A stretch of 64,000 nt of DNA from Codonopsis lanceolata (taxonomy: Eukaryota > Streptophyta > Magnoliopsida > Asterales > Campanulaceae): NCBI GenBank assembly GCA_013146195.2, contig CM028378.1, forward strand, positions 9,353,350 through 9,417,349. Reading direction: 5' to 3'. Under the pieces are notes generated by a model. It did no database searches. It was given only the letters and a program-made list of their open reading frames with translations, and was not told the DNA's origin. Below are positions 59,495-64,000 of the stretch, in pieces; position 1 is the stretch's first letter, and every line of letters starts with the position of its first letter. The translations under genes were made by a program, and so were the position numbers.

Positions 59495-60839
59495 TCAATC
59501 CCAGCTTGATGAAGGAAGAGTACTTGAGTTGCTGACATGAAATTGGGTGGATGAAAAGGGGGATAGGGAGGAGGATGAGGAGGACGGGGAGGATGTAATG
59601 GATGAAAACGAGGACAACAAGGCTTCAATATTGAGGTCCATGTTATCGTGGTCGTCATCGAGTTGAGGGATGTAGGGATCTTCATGTAATGGTGGGAGAT
59701 GATGGAAGGGATCATGAGAAGAAACATGACTAGTACTACTAAAGCCATCGTGATCCTGAGGTGGTGGTGGTGGTGGAGGTGGAGGTGGAGGCAGAGGCAT
59801 CATCAGTGACTGAATGTGGCTGGAGATGAAGAGATCGATACTTGGGTCGTAAAATTCTTGTTTCAGATTATTAAACATGTACCGATAAAACTGTTGAATA
59901 TTAGACCCATTCCTCATTTCCCATGAGGGTTGTGGTTGAGGGACCGGGGGAGCTGGCCGGGGGTTGTTGTAATTGATCACATTAAAATTGGGGGGATGAT
60001 TAATATTATCATCATCATTATTCATAATCATCTCTTCATTTTGAGGATATTGGTGACCAAAGGCAGCTGCTGGTTGTTGGAGGTTATCTAAGATCATGGG
60101 TGGCACTGCAAGTTCTGGAACTGGAAGTGGAGCTGGAACTGGTTGGTGTGGTGCATAGATAAGCTGATGATGATTCCCTTGTTGGTGGGGAGCTGGTACT
60201 AACAAATTAGGGTTTGCATGATGATTCATCAGATTGAAAAAATCATTATCCCCTAAACCAACAGCATTAGCATTAGCATTAGCAGCAGCACCACCACCAA
60301 GATTATTGTTGTGGTCGAGAAATACGCCGGCGGGAAGCTGATTCTGATCAGAAAGGAGCTTCTTCTTGATGCTGGAGTTCCAAAAATTCTTCACCTCATT
60401 ATCAGTTCTCCCCGGAAGATACTTGGCTATCTGTGCCCACCTGTACTTGTAAACAAACAAACAAATAAATTTCTCTTTAAATAATAAAATTAAATTATTA
60501 ATTAATTATGAATAAAAACAAAAAACAAACAATCAAAAAATGTCTTTGTAGCTCGATCCGTTGCATGAATACAAATTGTTGGAATGATTTTATTTTCCTT
60601 TTTTAATAATTAAAATAAAAATAAATTACAACTCTGAAATTAATTAAAGAGACAAGTACCTGTTGCCTAGAAATTTGTGGAGTTGAATGATGAGAGCAGC
60701 TTCAGTAGGAGAGAAACTCCCACGCCTTAGGTCAGGCCTCAGGTAATTTATCCATCTCAACCTGCAACTCTTCCCACATCTCTGCAACCCTGCGCAGCCC
60801 AACCCCACCCATCAGATCAGATAATTAGCTAGCTAGATT

Positions 60840-60878
<39 letters not shown>

Positions 60879-61257
60879 TCAAACAATTAAGCCACCGATA
60901 TATTTAATTAATTGTATATATGATCCAAGATTCAACTTTTGTTCGTTTCTAAACAAGAGAAAACTAAAGAGATGACGTATACAGATCCATCAAGAAAGGT
61001 GAATTAGTCGAGGTGGATCGGATACAAACTAGTCCAGACATATGAAGCCGAGAGAGTGAGGCTAGGTAGGACTATATAAGAATGTAGCTAGAATTTTGAT
61101 AAGAGCTGAGATATAATTATATACCAGCACGTTTGGGAACAGAGCTCCAACAGCCATGGCCAAAAACTGAAATGTATTTGATGAGTTTGTCATCTTCTTC
61201 AGGTGACCACAGACCCCTCTTCACCTTTTGCTTGTTGCAGCATGTGTGTTGTACCAT
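59495..61257 (-). CDS. MYB26: R2R3-MYB transcription factor, MYB26-like
   Basis: Three exons: 61257-61125, 60789-60660 and 60440-59495. All junctions are GT-AG and the total is 1209 bases, exactly 403 codons with stop (402 residues). R2 has Trp17, Trp37 and Trp57; R3 has Phe70, Trp89 and Trp108, the canonical R2R3 spacing. Key segments are CCNKQKVKRGLWSPEEDDKL, LQRCGKSCRLRWINYLRPDL and NRWAQIAKYLPGRTDNEVKN, followed by FWNSSIKKKL. The intron positions, the CCNKQKVKRG start and the NSSIKKK end fit best with MYB26/MYB67 relatives. In Arabidopsis MYB26 controls secondary thickening of the anther endothecium. The bHLH-binding signature of R3 is not seen. The C-terminus is rich in Asn, Pro, Gln and Ser, with a Pro run near 59770, as usual for activation regions. 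The family is certain; the orthology is inferred from memory. Confidence 0.9.
60839..60878. repeat. (CA)n(TA)n microsatellite in MYB intron 1
   Basis: ACACAC runs into ATATAT within the first intron (61124-60790) of the MYB gene. Confidence 0.9.
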
Positions 61258-61329
61258 CTTTCCGAGCTGCCACCCCAATCACACAACTTAAATTAAATCA
61301 GTACTACTGGACACACTCTCTCATCATGC

Positions 61330-61386
61330 ATATATATATATGGTACACATGACAAAATTACATATATATATATATATATATATATA
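61330..61386. repeat. AT microsatellites in the MYB 5' region
   Basis: Two TATATA runs lie 75-130 bases upstream of the MYB start codon, with GA/GT runs further up (61565-61590, 61685-61703). Confidence 0.85.
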
Positions 61387-61801
61387 CACTCATTAAAATA
61401 GAATTAGAAAAAGAAAAACAAAGTAAGCCCTAGCTATATGACTGGCTGCAGAAATCAAGCAACACTACTGTCAACGGATTTGGATGATATCAACTTTGAG
61501 AATACCACCAAATTCCCTCACTGACAGTTTTATGAATTCCATGTGTCTGTCTGTGTGTAGTGCGTGTGTGTGTGAGAGAGAGAGAAAATGAGAGATGAAC
61601 TAGTCGAGACCCGGCGGATCACCACCGAACCGAGGCCACGACCAGACCACCACCTAACAAAGTGAGGGAGGGAGAGCCAGGGGGAGAGAAAGAGAGAGAG
61701 AGACCTGAAATGAGCTTCTTCTCTTCTTCTTCCCTACCAGACTACCACAACCTCTCTAAGCAGCTGTGTATGGCACGTCTAAAGGGCTAATGGGGCCTCT
61801 C

Positions 61802-61809
61802 TTTTATAT
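61802..61809 (-). promoter_or_regulatory. Probable TATA box of the MYB gene
   Basis: The minus strand reads CATATAAAAGAG, about 545 bases above the ATG. This implies a long 5' UTR rich in CT runs, or a 5'-UTR intron. Other TATA-like sites at 61330-61386 are simple repeats and less convincing. Confidence 0.4.
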
Positions 61810-61977
61810 GGGTCCTACCTTTGTCTTTATTCTATTTCCATTGATGTGTGATGTATGTGTATCCAAGAATACATGTCATGCATGCAGGGACTGCGGGGTC
61901 CACATATTGTGAGAGGTCCCACCGACTTCACTTTCACCAATCACCTTCTAATTCTACCTTAATAGCCTAACCCCGTA

Positions 61978-62357
61978 TTACTCTTTTTATGTTTCAAGTC
62001 AAATGTCCGTACAGTTACTCACTCCTTTCTACGCAAGAAGCACATGTTTAAGTTTAACAATTAATTTGTAGGTGATACTTCCCCTTCATTTGACCAATGA
62101 TTCTACAATTTTTTTTAAATTATCAACTATCTTTCATTTTAAGTTCGTTTTAAAATATTTATTTTTTTCACTTTTTTTAAGAAAATGTTTTTATCATTTT
62201 ACCTTTATTTTTTTAATTACTTTAATTATAACCACATAATCAATAACATTAAAGAAAACTGCATATTTCATAAATATTTATAAAATACAGTCAATTATTT
62301 TTTCTTAAACAATATACCGAGTCAAAATAGATATTATTTTAAAAACGAAGGGAGTAA
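61978..62357. mobile_element. Probable Stowaway-like MITE upstream of the MYB gene
   Basis: It begins TTACTC and ends GAGTAA (the right end is CGAAGGGAGTAA, the familiar Stowaway terminus), with TA on both sides (61976-61977 and 62358-62359). The left end lacks several bases of the terminus, so the inverted repeat is short. AT-rich and non-coding, 380 bp. Confidence 0.42.
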
Positions 62358-62359
62358 TA

Positions 62360-64000
62360 ATTAAGTGATAAATATCTAATATTAAAGTTTGTCATATTTA
62401 TTTTAATGCTTGAAATAGTGAATACTACTATCTTAATATTACATGTGGATGGTAATGTTGAAATGTTATACAAATTATAAACATAATTTTTGAACATGAA
62501 CTATTTATGTGAATGAAACAGATAGAATATCTTAATCTCACTTGAGTTGGTCATAATTACAAAATTGAGCATATCTATTATGCTTACGGTACAAGTCAAA
62601 AATAAAGATGAAATGCTTGAAATATATCTTTTTTTTTTTTTTTTTTGAAATTGAACAATTTAAGACCATCTTCAAGGGATAAATACTTCAAAGCACCATC
62701 TTTACGCAAAAAAGGAAAGAATTCTGGCTCCAAGGAAATGCGACATAGAGCGGGGGCAGGCGCCATTTTGAAGAAGGATCCTTCGTGCGTCAAACTCAGA
62801 GGAGACAAGGCTATGCGCGTGCTATCCTACTTTCTTTTGTTTTTTTGTTTGTTTAAGTACTAATTTTGTGTTTTAATTTTTATCGATATTGTTAGTTTTG
62901 TGTTTTTGTTTAAATACTAGTTTTGTATTTCAATCTCTATCAAAGTCTTGCATTTAATTAGTAATTTTAATATGGTTGTAGTTTAGTCTTTATTTAAGTA
63001 TTGCATTTAATTATTAATTTTAATGCATAGAATTTAATTTCATATAAATTGTGTTATAAAAATAATATATAATATTCAATAAATAATATATTTGTTTTGC
63101 TAATACATTAATACAAATTAGATGAAATAAAACATATATTTTAAATAGAATAATAAATAATATACATTGAAAATTTTTAGAGTCCAATTTGAAGTAAGAT
63201 TGTTGGAGATAGTAAAAGATATTTGGTACATTTTTTGCACCAAACTATATGAGATGATCTAAATGAAACATTTCAAAATAATATAGCGGACTATTTGTCG
63301 GAAACGAAGAGAGTAATAATTATAATTAACTCTACTCCATTTTGAATTAAGTTAATGCCTTGCAAATTTTAATGTAAAATGAATTAGGGATAATGTAAAA
63401 ATAAATTGGAGATAGTCTATCTATCTATTATACTAATTACTAAAACAATAACCACTTCTGATATGTGTCAGCTTTATGTAAAAATGATTATCACATGTCA
63501 ACTTTCTGTAAAATGAGAAAATATTTTTGTTTTTATTTTTATCAAATATTGCTTAATTTAATACTAGATTTTATTCTATTTAATTTATACACGTTTAACT
63601 TGATTGAAACTCTTCAATTCTCATTTTTTTTTTACTTTCCTACTATTTGATTAATTTATACAAGTTATTCAAGGTGCAATTTTATGTTCATTTTTTTCCA
63701 TTAATCTATATCTATTAATTACTATTAACAAAAGTCACTGTTGTCACGTGACGAATTCATGTTAAAACGATCAAATCACAATATAAGTGTATTTTTTAAA
63801 ATCACAATATATTTATAAATAAAAATATGTTTATATTCTAATTTTTTCAAATCACTCCTAAAATATTGCATTCATGCAATCTAATATCAATAGAGCTCAT
63901 ACTCACACATGTGCAATTGACTAAACATATTTAGAGGTTGAGATTAAATTAGCTTAAAAAAATTAACGGTTGTGATTCATCCTCACATTCACATGTGTGA
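62360..64000. other. AT-rich intergenic sequence with possible small transposons
   Basis: No gene. A T18 run lies at about 62629-62646. ATTTAAGACCATCT near 62657 and its near-inverse AGATGATCTAAAT near 63252 could bound a MITE of about 600 bp. Another Stowaway-like end, CGAAGAGAGTAA, lies near 63304-63315. None is complete enough for a firm call. Confidence 0.4.

Noticed and set aside
62657..63262. A complete MITE of about 600 bp
   Set aside because: The two ends match over only about 12 of 16 bases, and the presumed 3-bp duplication is too common in AT-rich sequence to count.
63413..63460. Helitron 5' end (TCTATCTATC...ATACTAATTAC)
   Set aside because: The start resembles some plant Helitrons, but no 3' hairpin with CTRR end or A/T insertion site could be found in the window.

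Overview
This is nuclear DNA of a flowering plant, probably a eudicot. It is dominated by long terminal repeat (LTR) retrotransposons, carries several small DNA transposons, and contains one intact-looking host gene, an R2R3-MYB transcription factor. I cannot name the species. Nothing bacterial, organellar or CRISPR-like is present. || Layout: (1) 1-1443 is host flank with a CT/GA-rich tract and a 154-bp Mutator-like MITE. (2) 1444-54156 is one nested retroelement complex, bounded by the same 5-bp target duplication (ATCAT) on both sides. The outer element, Tat-1, is a Ty3/gypsy element of the Tat type on the minus strand. It has a primer site resembling tRNA-Asp, gag-pol at 18.5-24.5 kb, and an extra gene on the opposite (plus) strand with its own TATA box and intron. 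A 12.1-kb Ty1/copia element of the Sirevirus type (4456-16565, minus) sits inside that antisense gene. A 5'-truncated LINE sits just upstream of the Tat-1 gag start. A second Tat/Ogre-type element, Tat-2 (24812-52822, plus), is inserted in the LINE. A solo copia-type LTR (26598-27838) is inserted in the 5' LTR of Tat-2. The nest is therefore four insertions deep at that point. (3) 54157-64000 is host flank with a 2.2-kb inverted-repeat Mutator-like element, tandem repeats, the MYB gene (59495-61257, minus) and probable MITEs. || Tat-2 contains a 100-N assembly gap (41849-41948). Sequence on the right of the gap repeats about 7.9 kb already present on the left (33855-41848 against 41949-49735). 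This looks like two contig ends or haplotypes that overlap but were not merged, so its genes appear twice here. The real element may be about 20 kb. || Both Tat elements carry extra genes antisense to gag-pol, between pol and the 3' LTR. They are of different families: a gypsy-type transposon-protein-like coiled-coil product in Tat-1, and two plant-mobile-domain-like genes in Tat-2, one with clear GT-AG introns. All retroelement genes are broken by stops and frameshifts. The MYB gene has three exons whose splice sites restore one 402-codon frame, and it resembles the MYB26 clade (anther wall thickening in Arabidopsis).
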